Source of the DNA: Comamonadaceae bacterium PBBC2
GTDB taxonomy: Bacteria > Pseudomonadota > Gammaproteobacteria > Burkholderiales > Burkholderiaceae_C
NCBI GenBank assembly: GCA_002255935.1
Contig: NKIO01000001.1
Span: forward strand, 124,001-188,000
DNA length: 64,000 bases
Reading direction: 5' to 3'
In this document: one piece after another, positions 17,165 to 26,162 of the stretch
Numbering within the stretch: the stretch's first letter is position 1
Layout: the number at the start of each line of letters is the position of its first letter
The notes under the pieces: model-generated
Seen by the model: the letters and a program-made list of their open reading frames with translations, nothing else
Databases searched by the model: none
What the model was told of the DNA's origin: nothing
Made by a program: the position numbers and the translations under genes

Positions 17165-18504
17165 GCCAACTCTTCCTTGCGGATGCGCACAATCGGTGCC
17201 AACACTGTCGGCAGCGCCTGCATTAGCGCCAGTGCCTTGTCCATGCGCGACTCTTGGCAGGCGTGCGTCAAGATGATCAGGTCGGTCTGGGTGCCGCCCT
17301 CGCCGCTCACCTCATCGGCCTCGCGCTGCAGCATCGCATCAATGCTGATGTCGGCGGACGCCAACAGGCCGGTCACCATGGCCAGCACGCCAGTCTGGTC
17401 GGCCACGCGCAAGCGCAGGTAGTAGCTGGTCACCACATCACCCATCGGCAGCACCGGCGTGTCGCTCATGCTCTGCGGCTGGAAGGCCAAGTGCGGCACG
17501 CGCTGTGCCGCGTTGGCCGTGTGCAGGCGGGCAATGTCCACCAGGTCAGCAATCACGGCGCTGGCGGTGGGCTCGGAGCCCGCGCCTTTGCCGTAGTAGA
17601 GCGTGGTGCCCACGGCATCGCCATTCACCACCACTGCGTTCATCGCGCCCTCCACATTGGCGATCAGGCGCTTGGCCGGAATCAGCGTGGGGTGCACGCG
17701 CAGCTCGATGCCTTCAGTGCCATTGGTCGCGGTGGCTTGCCGACGCTTGGCAATGCCCAAAAGCTTGATGCGGTAGCCCAGTTGCTCGGCGTACTTGATA
17801 TCGGCCGCGCCCAGCTTGGTGATGCCTTCCACATGCGCCTTGTCAAACTGCACCGGAATGCCAAAAGCAATCGCGCTCATCAGCGTGACCTTGTGCGCCG
17901 CGTCCACGCCTTCAATGTCAAAGGTCGGGTCGGCTTCGGCATAACCCAGGCGCTGTGCTTCTTTCAGCACCACGTCAAAGTCCAGGCCCTTGTCGCGCAT
18001 CTCGCTCAAGATGAAATTGGTCGTGCCGTTGATGATGCCGGCGATCCACTGAATGCGGTTAGCCGTCAGGCCTTCGCGCAGCGCCTTGATGATGGGAATA
18101 CCTCCGGCCACAGCGGCTTCAAACATCACCATCACGCCCTTGGCAGAGGCCGCCGCAAAAATCTCGGTGCCGTGCACTGCCAGCAGCGCCTTGTTAGCCG
18201 TGACCACGTGCTTACCGGCAGCAATGGCTTCCATCACGAGCTGCTTGGCAATTCCGTAGCCACCAATGAGTTCGATGACGATGTCGATGTCAGGGTTGGC
18301 AATCACCGCGCGCGCGTCGTTGACCACCTTCACATCCGGGCCGACGATGCTTTGCGCACGCGCCACATCTAGGTCGGCCACCATCGTAATTTCAATCCCC
18401 CGGCCAGCACGCCCTTGAATGTCGTGCTGATTGCGCTGCAGCACATTGAAAGTGCCGGAGCCTACGGTGCCGATGCCTAAGAGGCCTACTTGGATGGGTT
18501 TCAT
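17161..18504 (-). CDS. hom: Homoserine dehydrogenase
   Basis: Reduces aspartate semialdehyde to homoserine. The protein starts MKPIQVGLLGIGTVGSGTFN (Rossmann GxGxxG), continues with ANKALLA and the catalytic region INGTTNFILSEM and AYAEADPTFDIEG-like segment, and ends with an ACT regulatory domain (YYLRLRVADQTGVLAMVTGL). I use the ATG at 18504; the track start at 18513 is a TTG three codons earlier. No strong ribosome binding site supports either. It forms an operon with thrC and lies downstream of alaA, separated by a repeat A copy. Confidence 0.95.
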   Translation of the reverse strand: MKPIQVGLLGIGTVGSGTFNVLQRNQHDIQGRAGRGIEITMVADLDVARAQSIVGPDVKVVNDARAVIANPDIDIVIELIGGYGIAKQLVMEAIAAGKHVVTANKALLAVHGTEIFAAASAKGVMVMFEAAVAGGIPIIKALREGLTANRIQWIAGIINGTTNFILSEMRDKGLDFDVVLKEAQRLGYAEADPTFDIEGVDAAHKVTLMSAIAFGIPVQFDKAHVEGITKLGAADIKYAEQLGYRIKLLGIAKRRQATATNGTEGIELRVHPTLIPAKRLIANVEGAMNAVVVNGDAVGTTLYYGKGAGSEPTASAVIADLVDIARLHTANAAQRVPHLAFQPQSMSDTPVLPMGDVVTSYYLRLRVADQTGVLAMVTGLLASADISIDAMLQREADEVSGEGGTQTDLIILTHACQESRMDKALALMQALPTVLAPIVRIRKEELA

Positions 18505-18530
18505 GTCGTTCAAGGTAAAAATTGCGGTTT

Positions 18531-18574
18531 GAGCTCATGGATAGTGCGGGAGCAGCTATCAAATTCAGAGCATT
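18531..18574 (-). repeat. Dispersed repeat family A, copy 6
   Basis: Inverted core at 18538-18557, in the short gap between alaA and hom. Confidence 0.82.
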
Positions 18575-19801
18575 TCAGGTGCCGTGGCGTTTTCGGTAGC
18601 TCTCCAAAAACTTGGCGATGCGGTTGATGGCCTCGCGCAAGTCGTCTTCGTGCGGCAAAAACACAATGCGGAAATGGTCGGGTTGCTTCCAGTTGAAGCC
18701 GGTTCCCTGGACCAGCATGACGCGGGTCTCGCGCAGCAGCTCCAGGAAAAATTGCCGGTCGTCCGCGATGGGGTACACCTTCGGGTCCAGCTTGGGGAAC
18801 ATGTAGAGCGCGGCCTGCGGCTTGACGCAGCTCACGCCCGGAATGGCGGTGATCAAATCATAGGCCAGATCGCGCTGGCGGCGCAGGCGTCCGCCCTCGC
18901 ACACCAGATCGTTGATGCTCTGGTAGCCACCCAGCGCCGTCTGAATGGCCCATTGGCCCGGCACGTTGGAGCACAGCTTCATGTTCGAGAGCATGTTCAA
19001 GCCCTCGATGTAGTCGGTGGCCGATTTCTTGTCCCCCGACACCACCAGCCAGCCCGCGCGGTAACCACACGAGCGGTAGCTTTTGCTCAATGAATTGAAG
19101 GTCAGCGTCAGTACATCGGTCGACAGGCTGGCGATCGCCGTGTGCTTCACGCCGTCGTACAAAACCTTGTCATACACCTCGTCCGCCAGGATCACCAAAC
19201 CGTGTTCGCGGGCCAGTTCCACGATGGCCTTGAGCAGCGCGTCGGAGTACAAAACGCCAGTGGGGTTATTGGGGTTGATAACCACGATGCCCTTGGTGCG
19301 CGGTGTGATCTTGGACTTGATATCCGCCAGATTGGGCATCCAGCCATCGGCTTCATCGCACAGGTAGTGCACGGGTGTGCCGCCCGACAAGCTGGTGGCT
19401 GCGGTCCACAGCGGGTAGTCGGGCATGGGCAGCAGCAGTTCGTCGCCATCGTCCAGCAGCGCATTGGTGGCCATGGTGATCAGCTCACTAGCACCGTTCC
19501 CCAGGTAGATGTCGTCCAGCGTGACGCCTGCAATCGCCTGTTTTTGCGTCTCGTGCATCACGGCCTTGCGCGCCGCGAAGATGCCCTTGCTGTCCGAATA
19601 ACCCGCCGAATTGGGCAGGTTGCGGATCATGTCCTGCTGAATTTCCTCGGGCGCATCAAAACCAAACACCGCCAAATTGCCCAGGTTGAGCTTGATGATC
19701 TTCTGGCCCTCGTCCTCCATCTGGCGCGCCGCGTCCATGATGGGGCCGCGGATGTCGTAGAGTACGTTGGCGAGCTTGGCCGATTTCTGAATGGTTTTCA
19801 A
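18575..19801 (-). CDS. alaA: Alanine-synthesising aminotransferase AlaA
   Basis: A class I PLP aminotransferase of 408 residues of the AlaA/YfbQ type, which makes alanine from pyruvate and glutamate. Recognisable parts are YDIRGPIMDAARQMEDEG at the N-terminus, INPNNPTGVLYS, ADEVYDKVLYDG and the PLP-lysine segment FNSLSKSYRSCGYRAGW. The C-terminal part (FRIVFLPHEDDLREAINRIA) is full length. This enzyme sits upstream of hom and thrC in several relatives, so a shared transcript is likely. A divergent gene of unknown function starts 115 bp upstream. Confidence 0.93.
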   Translation of the reverse strand: MKTIQKSAKLANVLYDIRGPIMDAARQMEDEGQKIIKLNLGNLAVFGFDAPEEIQQDMIRNLPNSAGYSDSKGIFAARKAVMHETQKQAIAGVTLDDIYLGNGASELITMATNALLDDGDELLLPMPDYPLWTAATSLSGGTPVHYLCDEADGWMPNLADIKSKITPRTKGIVVINPNNPTGVLYSDALLKAIVELAREHGLVILADEVYDKVLYDGVKHTAIASLSTDVLTLTFNSLSKSYRSCGYRAGWLVVSGDKKSATDYIEGLNMLSNMKLCSNVPGQWAIQTALGGYQSINDLVCEGGRLRRQRDLAYDLITAIPGVSCVKPQAALYMFPKLDPKVYPIADDRQFFLELLRETRVMLVQGTGFNWKQPDHFRIVFLPHEDDLREAINRIAKFLESYRKRHGT

Positions 19802-19916
19802 AGTCCCTCCGGGAAGTAGCGATACAGGGGGCAGTACAGGGCGAAACCTATAATTTGACCACAGTTCCGCGCCAAATTAGTGCGGCGCAGCATTCATTTC
19901 CCACATCGGTCCTCCT

Positions 19917-20282
19917 ATGAAATTCCAGCCAGACACCATGCAAGCCCAGTCCATCACCGGCTACGGCACCGGGTGGGTGGCCGTGAACGGGGAAAAACGC
20001 ACCAGCAGCGTGCTGGTGAGCGCCGCTGGTGCACGCATCGACTGGAACTGCGCGCGCTTTGAAGACCTGACGGCGGAGCACTTTTCACAGCTCATCGATT
20101 TGGACCCCGAGTTGGTGATTTTTGGCAGCGGGGAGCGCATTCAGTTTCCCAAGCCCCAGTGGCTGGAAGCCCTGTTTGCCCGGCGTATTGGCCTGGAAAC
20201 CATGGACACCCAGGCGGCCTGCCGCACTTACAACTTTTTGGCCGGGGAAGGCCGCCGGGTGGTTGCCGCGCTTTTGTTGTAA
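19917..20282 (+). CDS. Mth938-like (DUF498) domain protein
   Basis: A small soluble protein of 121 residues belonging to the Mth938/NDUFAF3-like family. The typical segments are GYGTGWVAVNGE, DPELVIFGSGERIQFP and GLETMDTQAACRTYNFLAGEGRRVVAALLL. The mitochondrial homologue helps assemble respiratory complex I, but the bacterial role is not established. It is divergent from alaA and precedes bcp by 136 bp. I see no clear structure in that gap, which probably holds the bcp promoter. Confidence 0.85.
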   Translation: MKFQPDTMQAQSITGYGTGWVAVNGEKRTSSVLVSAAGARIDWNCARFEDLTAEHFSQLIDLDPELVIFGSGERIQFPKPQWLEALFARRIGLETMDTQAACRTYNFLAGEGRRVVAALLL

Positions 20283-20418
20283 CGAGTGCTAACCCTGATG
20301 TCCGCAGGGCAGTGTTTCAGGTTAAAATCACGGGTTGCAGTCGAGGGTGACTCAGCGCTGTCACGCTGAATCCCCTTTGCTTTGACTGACCCACCAGCAC
20401 GCGAGATTTAAGTACCTT

Positions 20419-20895
20419 ATGGCAATCGTTGTCAACAAACCCCTGCCCGAATTTGAATCCATCGCAACCGGCGGCATCAGGGTTACCAACACCACCCATG
20501 TTGGCAAAACCATGGTGCTGTACTTCTACCCGAAGGACAATACCCCCGGATGCACCACCGAAGCCATGCAGTTTCGTGACAAGTACAAAGATTTTGTGAA
20601 AGCCGGTGCCGCCGTTTTCGGTGTCTCCCGCGACAACATGAAATCCCACGACGAGTTCAAGGCGAAGCTGGAACTTCCGTTTGAGCTGATCGCCGATACC
20701 GAAGAGAAGATGTGCCACATGTTTGGCGTCGTCAAAAACAAGATCATGTATGGCAAGAAGGTTAAGGGCATCGAACGCAGCACCTTCCTGATCGGTGCCG
20801 ATGGCATCCTGAAAGAAGAATGGCGCGGCTTGAAGGTTCCTGGCCACGTGGATGATGTGCTCAAGGCTGTTAAAGCGCTTAAAAAAGCGGCTTAA
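20419..20895 (+). CDS. bcp: Thioredoxin-dependent thiol peroxidase (Bcp/PrxQ type)
   Basis: A cytoplasmic peroxiredoxin of 158 residues reducing hydrogen and organic peroxides. The peroxidatic Cys45 lies in YPKDNTPGCTTEAMQFRD. Escherichia coli Bcp has a resolving cysteine five residues later; here that position is Met/Gln. The only other cysteine is Cys99 (EEKMCHMFG). The enzyme is therefore either a 1-Cys form or uses Cys99. The thioredoxin fold end is visible as GIERSTFLIGADGILKEEWRG. It stands alone before a bidirectional terminator. Confidence 0.92.
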   Translation: MAIVVNKPLPEFESIATGGIRVTNTTHVGKTMVLYFYPKDNTPGCTTEAMQFRDKYKDFVKAGAAVFGVSRDNMKSHDEFKAKLELPFELIADTEEKMCHMFGVVKNKIMYGKKVKGIERSTFLIGADGILKEEWRGLKVPGHVDDVLKAVKALKKAA

Positions 20896-21002
20896 GTAAG
20901 CTCAAGTAACTTTGGGACCTGTTTGGTCCGAACAACGATTGAAGTCACGCAGCTCATGCATAATGATTTCATGCCGTTGAGACTTGCAACTGTGTTCCCC
21001 CT

Positions 21003-21033
21003 AAAAAGCCGCCTTGGCTCAAGGCGGCTTTTT
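21003..21033 (+). terminator. Rho-independent terminator between bcp and phoH
   Basis: AAAAAGCCGCCTTG, loop GCT, CAAGGCGGCTTTTT: a 14-bp perfect stem with flanking A- and T-runs. It lies about 110 bp after bcp and about 50 bp before phoH on the same strand, so phoH needs its own promoter or is read through. Confidence 0.88.
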
Positions 21034-21086
21034 CGTTTCTGCCACCCTGGTGGTGTTTGACTTTCCCTTTAGCGAGCCAATTGCCC

Positions 21087-22829
21087 ATGCCCTTGCCCCC
21101 CGCCCCCACCAAACGTGCTGACCGTCTGAACGACAAAGCCTTTGAAGCCCAGGCCCGCAGTGCCCCGCGCAGCAGCCGTGCCAAAAGCAATACTGAGGTG
21201 TCTACGGCCCGTATCGAACCCCATGCCTCGGCACCCGTTGCACCCGCCCCGGCAGCGCCCGCGCGCAATACCGCCCGGGATACGGCCCGCGACTCCACCC
21301 GTAAACCCGCCAGCAGCGCCTACCTGACCTCGGCACCCAAATTGGCACCTGCGCCTGTTGCGCAGATCTCCACTCCTGTTTTGCCACCGGTAGCAGCGCC
21401 TGCAGCCGCCCCGAGCCGCGCCCGCAAAGCGGCACGCACCGGCCCCACCAAACTGTTTGTGCTGGACACCAATGTGCTCTTGCACGATCCGATGTGCCTG
21501 TTCCGCTTTGAGGAACACGACATCTACCTGCCGATGATCGTGCTCGAAGAGTTGGACGGCCATAAAAAGGGCATGACCGAAGTGGCCCGCAACGCCCGCC
21601 AGACCAGCCGCACGCTGGACGCACTGGCTGGTACACCGGGGGCAGATATCACACTGGGCTTTCAACTGGACAGCACGGGCCACCGCGATGCCCGCGGCAA
21701 GCTCCTGTTCCAGACCCAGCCACTGAACTATTCCCTGCCCACCAGCCTGCCCCAAGGCAAGGCCGATAACCAGATCCTTGGTGTGGTGGAGGCCCTGCGC
21801 CAGAAATACGCGCCACGCGAAGTGGTGTTGGTGTCCAAAGATATCAATATGCGCGTCAAAGCCCGTGCACTGGGGCTGGCCACTGACGACTACCAAAACG
21901 ACAAAACCCTGGAAGACGGCGACTTGCTGTATTCGGGTTCTCTCGCCCTGCCCTCGGATTTTTGGGCCACCCACGGCCAGCAGGTGGAAAGCTGGCAGCA
22001 AGGCCAACACACCTTCTATAAGGTCGACGGCCCATCGGTGCCGGGCATGTACATCAACCAGTTTGTCTACTTTGAATCCCCCGGCGAGCCCAGCCTGTAC
22101 GCCCGCGTGAGCGAAATCCGGGGCACTACCGCGGTACTCAAAACCCTGCGCGATTTCAACCATTTGAAAAACGCGGTGTGGGGCGTGACCACGCGCAACC
22201 GCGAGCAGAACTTCGCGATGAACCTGCTGACCGACCCGGAAGTGGACTTTGTGACGCTCACCGGCACAGCCGGTACCGGTAAAACGCTGATGGCCCTGGC
22301 CGCAGGACTGACCCAGGTGCTGGACGACCGCCGCTATACCGAAATCATCGTCACCCGCGCCACGGTGAGCGTGGGCGAAGACATAGGCTTCCTACCAGGC
22401 ACCGAAGAAGAAAAAATGGGCCCCTGGATGGGCGCGCTGGACGACAACCTGGAAGTGCTGGGCAAGACCGACACCAACGCCGGTGAATGGGGCCGTGCTG
22501 CCACTAACGAATTGATCCGCAGCCGCATCAAGATCAAGAGCATGAACTTTATGCGCGGGCGCACTTTCCTGAATAAGTACGTGATCATTGATGAAGCGCA
22601 GAACCTGACACCCAAACAGATGAAGACGCTGATCACCCGTGCCGGCCCCGGCACCAAAATCATCTGTATGGGCAATCTGGCGCAGATCGACACGCCCTAC
22701 CTGACCGAAGGCTCATCCGGCCTGACCTTTGCCGTGGACAAGTTCAAGGGCTGGCCACACGGGGGACACATCACACTGGCCCGCGGTGAGCGCTCGCGCC
22801 TTGCCGACTTTGCCAGCGAAGTTCTGTGA
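21087..22829 (+). CDS. phoH: PIN-domain PhoH-family ATPase/ribonuclease
   Basis: A cytoplasmic PhoH-type protein with an N-terminal PIN nuclease domain (KLFVLDTNVLLHDPMCLFRF, with EELDGHKKG) and a C-terminal PhoH ATPase (Walker A GTAGTGKTLMALAAG, Walker B YVIIDEAQNLTPKQMKTL). PIN-PhoH proteins couple RNA unwinding with cleavage. Between the start and the PIN domain is an Ala/Pro/Arg-rich segment of about 110 residues, probably disordered. I use the ATG at 21087; the track start at 21057 is a TTG almost in the terminator. No strong ribosome binding site is seen. Confidence 0.92.
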   Translation: MPLPPAPTKRADRLNDKAFEAQARSAPRSSRAKSNTEVSTARIEPHASAPVAPAPAAPARNTARDTARDSTRKPASSAYLTSAPKLAPAPVAQISTPVLPPVAAPAAAPSRARKAARTGPTKLFVLDTNVLLHDPMCLFRFEEHDIYLPMIVLEELDGHKKGMTEVARNARQTSRTLDALAGTPGADITLGFQLDSTGHRDARGKLLFQTQPLNYSLPTSLPQGKADNQILGVVEALRQKYAPREVVLVSKDINMRVKARALGLATDDYQNDKTLEDGDLLYSGSLALPSDFWATHGQQVESWQQGQHTFYKVDGPSVPGMYINQFVYFESPGEPSLYARVSEIRGTTAVLKTLRDFNHLKNAVWGVTTRNREQNFAMNLLTDPEVDFVTLTGTAGTGKTLMALAAGLTQVLDDRRYTEIIVTRATVSVGEDIGFLPGTEEEKMGPWMGALDDNLEVLGKTDTNAGEWGRAATNELIRSRIKIKSMNFMRGRTFLNKYVIIDEAQNLTPKQMKTLITRAGPGTKIICMGNLAQIDTPYLTEGSSGLTFAVDKFKGWPHGGHITLARGERSRLADFASEVL

Positions 22830-22837
22830 ACTTGCGG

Positions 22838-22870
22838 GTCAGACCACTCGCGTAGCGACGTACTCTGACC
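22838..22870. repeat. Inverted repeat GGGTCAGA...TCTGACCC
   Basis: Eight-base perfect arms with an 18-bp interior, just after the phoH stop. The GGGTCAGA/TCTGACCC arms resemble palindromes that I recall around REP-associated transposase sites. No transposase is present here. Confidence 0.5.
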
Positions 22871-22886
22871 CCAACTGATACACAAA

Positions 22887-22945
22887 GTAGCTGTTTGCGC
22901 ACAGTCTATGAGGGCTAGAGGCCAATTTGGCTTCTAGCCCTTTTT
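22887..22945 (+). terminator. phoH terminator formed from a divergent repeat A copy
   Basis: GGGCTAGAGGCC AATTT GGCTTCTAGCCC TTTTT (22912-22945) is a strong hairpin with a T-run. The bases in front (AAAGTAGCTGTTTGCGCACAG) and the phrase GAGGCCAATTTGGCTT align with repeat family A, so the terminator seems to be the right half of a divergent copy. The remaining bases up to the dnaB stop at 23071 hold GC-rich sequence in which I see no gene. Confidence 0.75.
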
Positions 22946-23070
22946 GTGTGCCCAGCCCGCTTAGCGGCGGGACTGGGTTGCGTGGCAAAGCGAAGTCAAG
23001 GCGGAGCCCGAAGGGCGGGGGACATGAGCGGCGGCGCGCATCCCGGTTCTGCTGCGGGTTGAGCAGGGTC

Positions 23071-24474
23071 TCAGTAGTCTCCGCCACCACCCGAAGCCAA
23101 GCTCTCAAACTTGGTGATCTGGCGCAGGAAGGCCAGCTTGACGGTGCCCGTCGGGCCGTTACGCTGCTTGGCGATGATGACCTCGGCGACCCCTGGCTCC
23201 TTGCACTGGTCCTTGGTGTAATACTCGTCGCGGTAGATGAACATGATGATGTCGGCATCCTGCTCGATAGCGCCGGATTCCCGCAAGTCACTCATCATCG
23301 GGCGCTTGTCGGGCCGCTGCTCCACCGAGCGATTCAGCTGCGACAGCGCAATGACCGGGCACTTCAATTCCCGCGCCAGCATCTTCAAACCCCGTGAGAT
23401 CTCGCCCAGTTCGGTTGCACGGTTTTCGCCGTCATTGCTGCTACCACTCATCAGCTGCAAGTAATCCACCACGATCAGGCCAAGCTGGCCGCACTGGCGT
23501 GCCAGACGGCGGGCATTGGCCCGCAGCTCGCTCGATGTCAGACCCGCACTCTCATCAATGTGCAGCGAGATCGTGCGCAGCTTTTCAATCGCCTCCGACA
23601 AACGTGGCCACTCGTCATCTGTCAACTTACCAGTACGCAAATGACCTTGGTCAATGCGTCCGATGGAGCCCACGATACGCACGGCCAACTGGGCGGCCCC
23701 CATTTCCATCGAGAACACGGCCACGGGCAGGCCTTCATTCAAGGCCACATTCTCGGCAATATTGATCGCCAACGCGGTCTTACCCATGGACGGTCGCGCA
23801 GCCAACACGATCAAGTCTCCGGCCTGAAAGCCCGCCGTCATCCGGTCCAGATCATAAAAACCCGTGGGTACGCCGGTCACATCGTTGGGGTTATCGGCCA
23901 TCTCCTGCACGCGGTCCAGCAGCTTGACCACCAGCGAGTCCATGGCTTGAAAACCCTGCTTGTTGCGCTTGCCCTGCTCACCAATATTGAAGATTTTTTG
24001 TTCCGACTCATCCACGATATCGGATACCGGGCGCCCCTTGGGATTGAAGGCGTTGGTGGCGATTTCATCGCTGGCGCTCACCAGTTTGCGCAGAATGGAA
24101 CGATCACGCACGATCTCCGCATAGCGGCGAATATTGCTGGCGCTGGGCACATACTGCGCCAGCGAATTCAAGTAGGCCAGGCCACCGATCTCCTCCGCCT
24201 TGCCCTGGTTTTGCATGTGCTCAAACACCGTGATCACATCGGCGGGTTTGCTGGCATTCACCAGTGCACCAATGGCCGCGTAAATCAGCTTGTGCTCGTA
24301 GCGGTAAAAGTCACCGTCCTGCAGGATGTCGCCGACTCGGTCCCAGGCGTCGTTGTCCAACAGCAAGCCACCCAACACGCTGGACTCGCCCTCAATCGAA
24401 TGGGGTGGTACGCGCAATTGCGCCACCTGGCGGTCCGGGGTGAAGTCGTCAAGGTCAGAAAAAACGGCGGACAT
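23071..24474 (-). CDS. dnaB: Replicative DNA helicase DnaB
   Basis: The hexameric helicase of the replication fork, 467 residues. It has an N-terminal primase-interaction domain (LRVPPHSIEGESSVLGGLLLD), a linker and a RecA-like motor with Walker A ARPSMGKTALAINIAENVA and Walker B LIVVDYLQLM. It also has motif VIALSQLNRSVEQR and the arginine-finger region. The C-terminus ends in a Gly-rich tail. It is the last gene of the rpsF-priB-rpsR-rplI block but lies behind a terminator, so it may have its own promoter. No intein or insertion is present. Confidence 0.97.
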   Translation of the reverse strand: MSAVFSDLDDFTPDRQVAQLRVPPHSIEGESSVLGGLLLDNDAWDRVGDILQDGDFYRYEHKLIYAAIGALVNASKPADVITVFEHMQNQGKAEEIGGLAYLNSLAQYVPSASNIRRYAEIVRDRSILRKLVSASDEIATNAFNPKGRPVSDIVDESEQKIFNIGEQGKRNKQGFQAMDSLVVKLLDRVQEMADNPNDVTGVPTGFYDLDRMTAGFQAGDLIVLAARPSMGKTALAINIAENVALNEGLPVAVFSMEMGAAQLAVRIVGSIGRIDQGHLRTGKLTDDEWPRLSEAIEKLRTISLHIDESAGLTSSELRANARRLARQCGQLGLIVVDYLQLMSGSSNDGENRATELGEISRGLKMLARELKCPVIALSQLNRSVEQRPDKRPMMSDLRESGAIEQDADIIMFIYRDEYYTKDQCKEPGVAEVIIAKQRNGPTGTVKLAFLRQITKFESLASGGGGDY

Positions 24475-24615
24475 GGGGAGGACTCAGGTGAATGACCAAA
24501 ATGCAGGCAAGAAAACCGAATAGAACATGCTACGCGGCGACCTCATTCCTGTCGATGGAGAAGGCTGGGCAGAAGCTGTGCACAAGCTGTGTAAATGCAA
24601 GGATATCTTGCCGCG

Positions 24616-24655
24616 CAAAAAACAAAAGCCGCGCGGGACGAACCCATGCGGCTTT
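24616..24655 (-). terminator. Terminator after rplI
   Basis: On the minus strand AAAGCCGCATGGG, loop TTCGT, CCCGCGCGGCTTT is followed by TGTTTTTTG. It ends the ribosomal-protein transcript about 45 bp after the rplI stop. The rest of the 220-bp gap to dnaB shows nothing else that I recognise. Confidence 0.85.
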
Positions 24656-24697
24656 CTGGCGTATCAGCCAAATCCGAAGATTTGGCATAGCGCGTGT

Positions 24698-25150
24698 TTA
24701 GGCAGTTTCGCCGTACACAGACACGTTGATCTCAACGACCACGTCGGTGTGCAAAGCAACGCTCACAGCGCTTTCGCTAACGATCTTGATAGGACCGTTA
24801 GGCATGCGAACTTGCGACTTCACAACCTTGTAACCGGCCTTGACCAGCTCTTCAGCGATGTCATGGTTGGTCACGGAGCCGAACAAACGGCCATCCACAC
24901 CGGCTTTTTGTGTCAGCTTGATGGTGGTACCACCGAGCTTGGCACCCAAAGCTTGGCACTCGGCCAGCTTGGCTGCAGCCGCTTTTTCGAGTTCGGCGCG
25001 CTTGGCTTCGAACTCGGCTTTAGCCGATGCAGTGGCGCGACGGGCGCGGCCAGAAGGGATCAAAAAGTTGCGTGCGTAGCCATCTTTAACTTTGACGACA
25101 TCGCCGAGATTACCGACGTTGATAACCTTGTCGAGCAGAATAATTTGCAT
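24698..25150 (-). CDS. rplI: 50S ribosomal protein L9
   Basis: The 150-residue two-domain L9 protein, which binds 23S rRNA at the base of the L1 stalk. The N-terminal signature [19 protein letters not shown] with [16 protein letters not shown] is exact for the family, followed by the long connecting helix (about 40-75) and a C-terminal domain with [16 protein letters not shown]. It lies 10 bp downstream of rpsR in the usual order. Confidence 0.97.
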   Translation of the reverse strand: MQIILLDKVINVGNLGDVVKVKDGYARNFLIPSGRARRATASAKAEFEAKRAELEKAAAAKLAECQALGAKLGGTTIKLTQKAGVDGRLFGSVTNHDIAEELVKAGYKVVKSQVRMPNGPIKIVSESAVSVALHTDVVVEINVSVYGETA

Positions 25151-25160
25151 GGTCTACCCC

Positions 25161-25442
25161 TTAGATCTTGTGCTGGTCGCTGTAAGGCAGCAACGCGAGG
25201 AAACGCGCGCGCTTGATAGCGGTGTTGAGTTGGCGCTGGAAAATAGCGCGGGTGCCGGTCAAACGTGCGGGAATGATCTTGCCGTTTTCAGCAATGAAGT
25301 CACGCAGAGTGTCGATGTCTTTGTAGTCAATCTCTTCAACACCGGTCACTGTGAAGCGGCAAAAACGCTTGCGCTTGAACAGCAGGTTTTGGGCGGGGCG
25401 CTTTGGGCGCTTGTCTTTGTTGAACTTTTTAAACGTGGCCAT
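25161..25442 (-). CDS. rpsR: 30S ribosomal protein S18
   Basis: A 93-residue primary 30S protein that binds together with S6. Typical segments are [20 protein letters not shown] and [25 protein letters not shown]-like sequence (AGGAGGCCCTC) precedes the ATG. It lies between priB and rplI as in most proteobacteria. Confidence 0.97.
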   Translation of the reverse strand: MATFKKFNKDKRPKRPAQNLLFKRKRFCRFTVTGVEEIDYKDIDTLRDFIAENGKIIPARLTGTRAIFQRQLNTAIKRARFLALLPYSDQHKI

Positions 25443-25460
25443 GAGGGCCTCCTGAAAAAA

Positions 25461-25754
25461 TTAGTCTTGCGAAAATTCTTGAATGTGAAAAGTCACTGTT
25501 TTGCCGTGCGGAGCATTGGCCAGAAAACCGGTAAACCTCCAGACGCTGCCGATGGCTTGTTTGGCAAGCCGCTCTGCTATTGCGCCGAAAGCCACTGCTT
25601 TCACTGCTGCTTTCACTTGTCGGGCTTGACCAGCTTCTGACACCTGGGACTCGTGTTCGAGTCGCATATTCAAAGCGGGCAAACCAGCGGGGGTGTAACG
25701 CAGGGCTTCCACCTCTGCAATACAAGCGCTTAAGACAACTGAATTAGCGGGCAC
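25461..25754 (-). CDS. priB: Primosomal replication protein PriB
   Basis: A single-stranded-DNA-binding OB-fold protein of 97 residues that acts with PriA in replication restart. Family features are LSACIAEVEALRYTPAGLPALNM and the central SVWRFTGFLA. The gene is placed between rpsF and rpsR, its standard position. The only possible start is the GTG at 25754, because an in-frame TAA lies two codons upstream. The ribosome binding sequence TAAGGA directly touches the GTG, an unusually short spacing that suggests weak or coupled translation. Confidence 0.92.
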   Translation of the reverse strand: MPANSVVLSACIAEVEALRYTPAGLPALNMRLEHESQVSEAGQARQVKAAVKAVAFGAIAERLAKQAIGSVWRFTGFLANAPHGKTVTFHIQEFSQD

Positions 25755-25776
25755 TCCTTACAACAATACGGTGTCT

Positions 25777-26142
25777 TTACGCCTGGTACTCAGCCTGTTG
25801 AGTCTTGCGAGTTTCTTCGCGCTCCACAGTCTTCATCATGGACGAAGGACCTGTTTCGGCTTTCTTCTTCAAGACAGTCAGATGGCGCAACACAGCGTCA
25901 TTGAACTTGAACGCATGCTCCAACTCGGACATCACCGCCTGGTCGGCTTCGATGTTGATGCACAGGTAATGCGACTTGGCGAGCTTGTTGATCATGTAGA
26001 CCATCTGACGACGGCCCCAGTCTTCCACGCGGTGGATTTTCCCGCCGCCGGCAGTGATCATGCCCTTGTAACGCTCCAGCATAGCTGGAACCTGCTCGCT
26101 CTGATCCGGGTGGATCATGAGGATGATTTCGTAGTGACGCAT
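25777..26142 (-). CDS. rpsF: 30S ribosomal protein S6
   Basis: A 121-residue S6 protein, partner of S18 on the platform of the small subunit. It starts [21 protein letters not shown] and has [16 protein letters not shown] and [16 protein letters not shown]. The tail after about residue 98 is charged and probably flexible. AAAGGAGTTTCA before the ATG is a strong ribosome binding site. It is the first gene of the rpsF-priB-rpsR-rplI operon. Confidence 0.97.
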   Translation of the reverse strand: MRHYEIILMIHPDQSEQVPAMLERYKGMITAGGGKIHRVEDWGRRQMVYMINKLAKSHYLCINIEADQAVMSELEHAFKFNDAVLRHLTVLKKKAETGPSSMMKTVEREETRKTQQAEYQA

Positions 26143-26162
26143 TGAAACTCCTTTTGGATGAA

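Noticed and set aside
19848-20081. A 77-codon minus-strand ORF
   Set aside because: It is antisense to the Mth938-like gene and has no domain.
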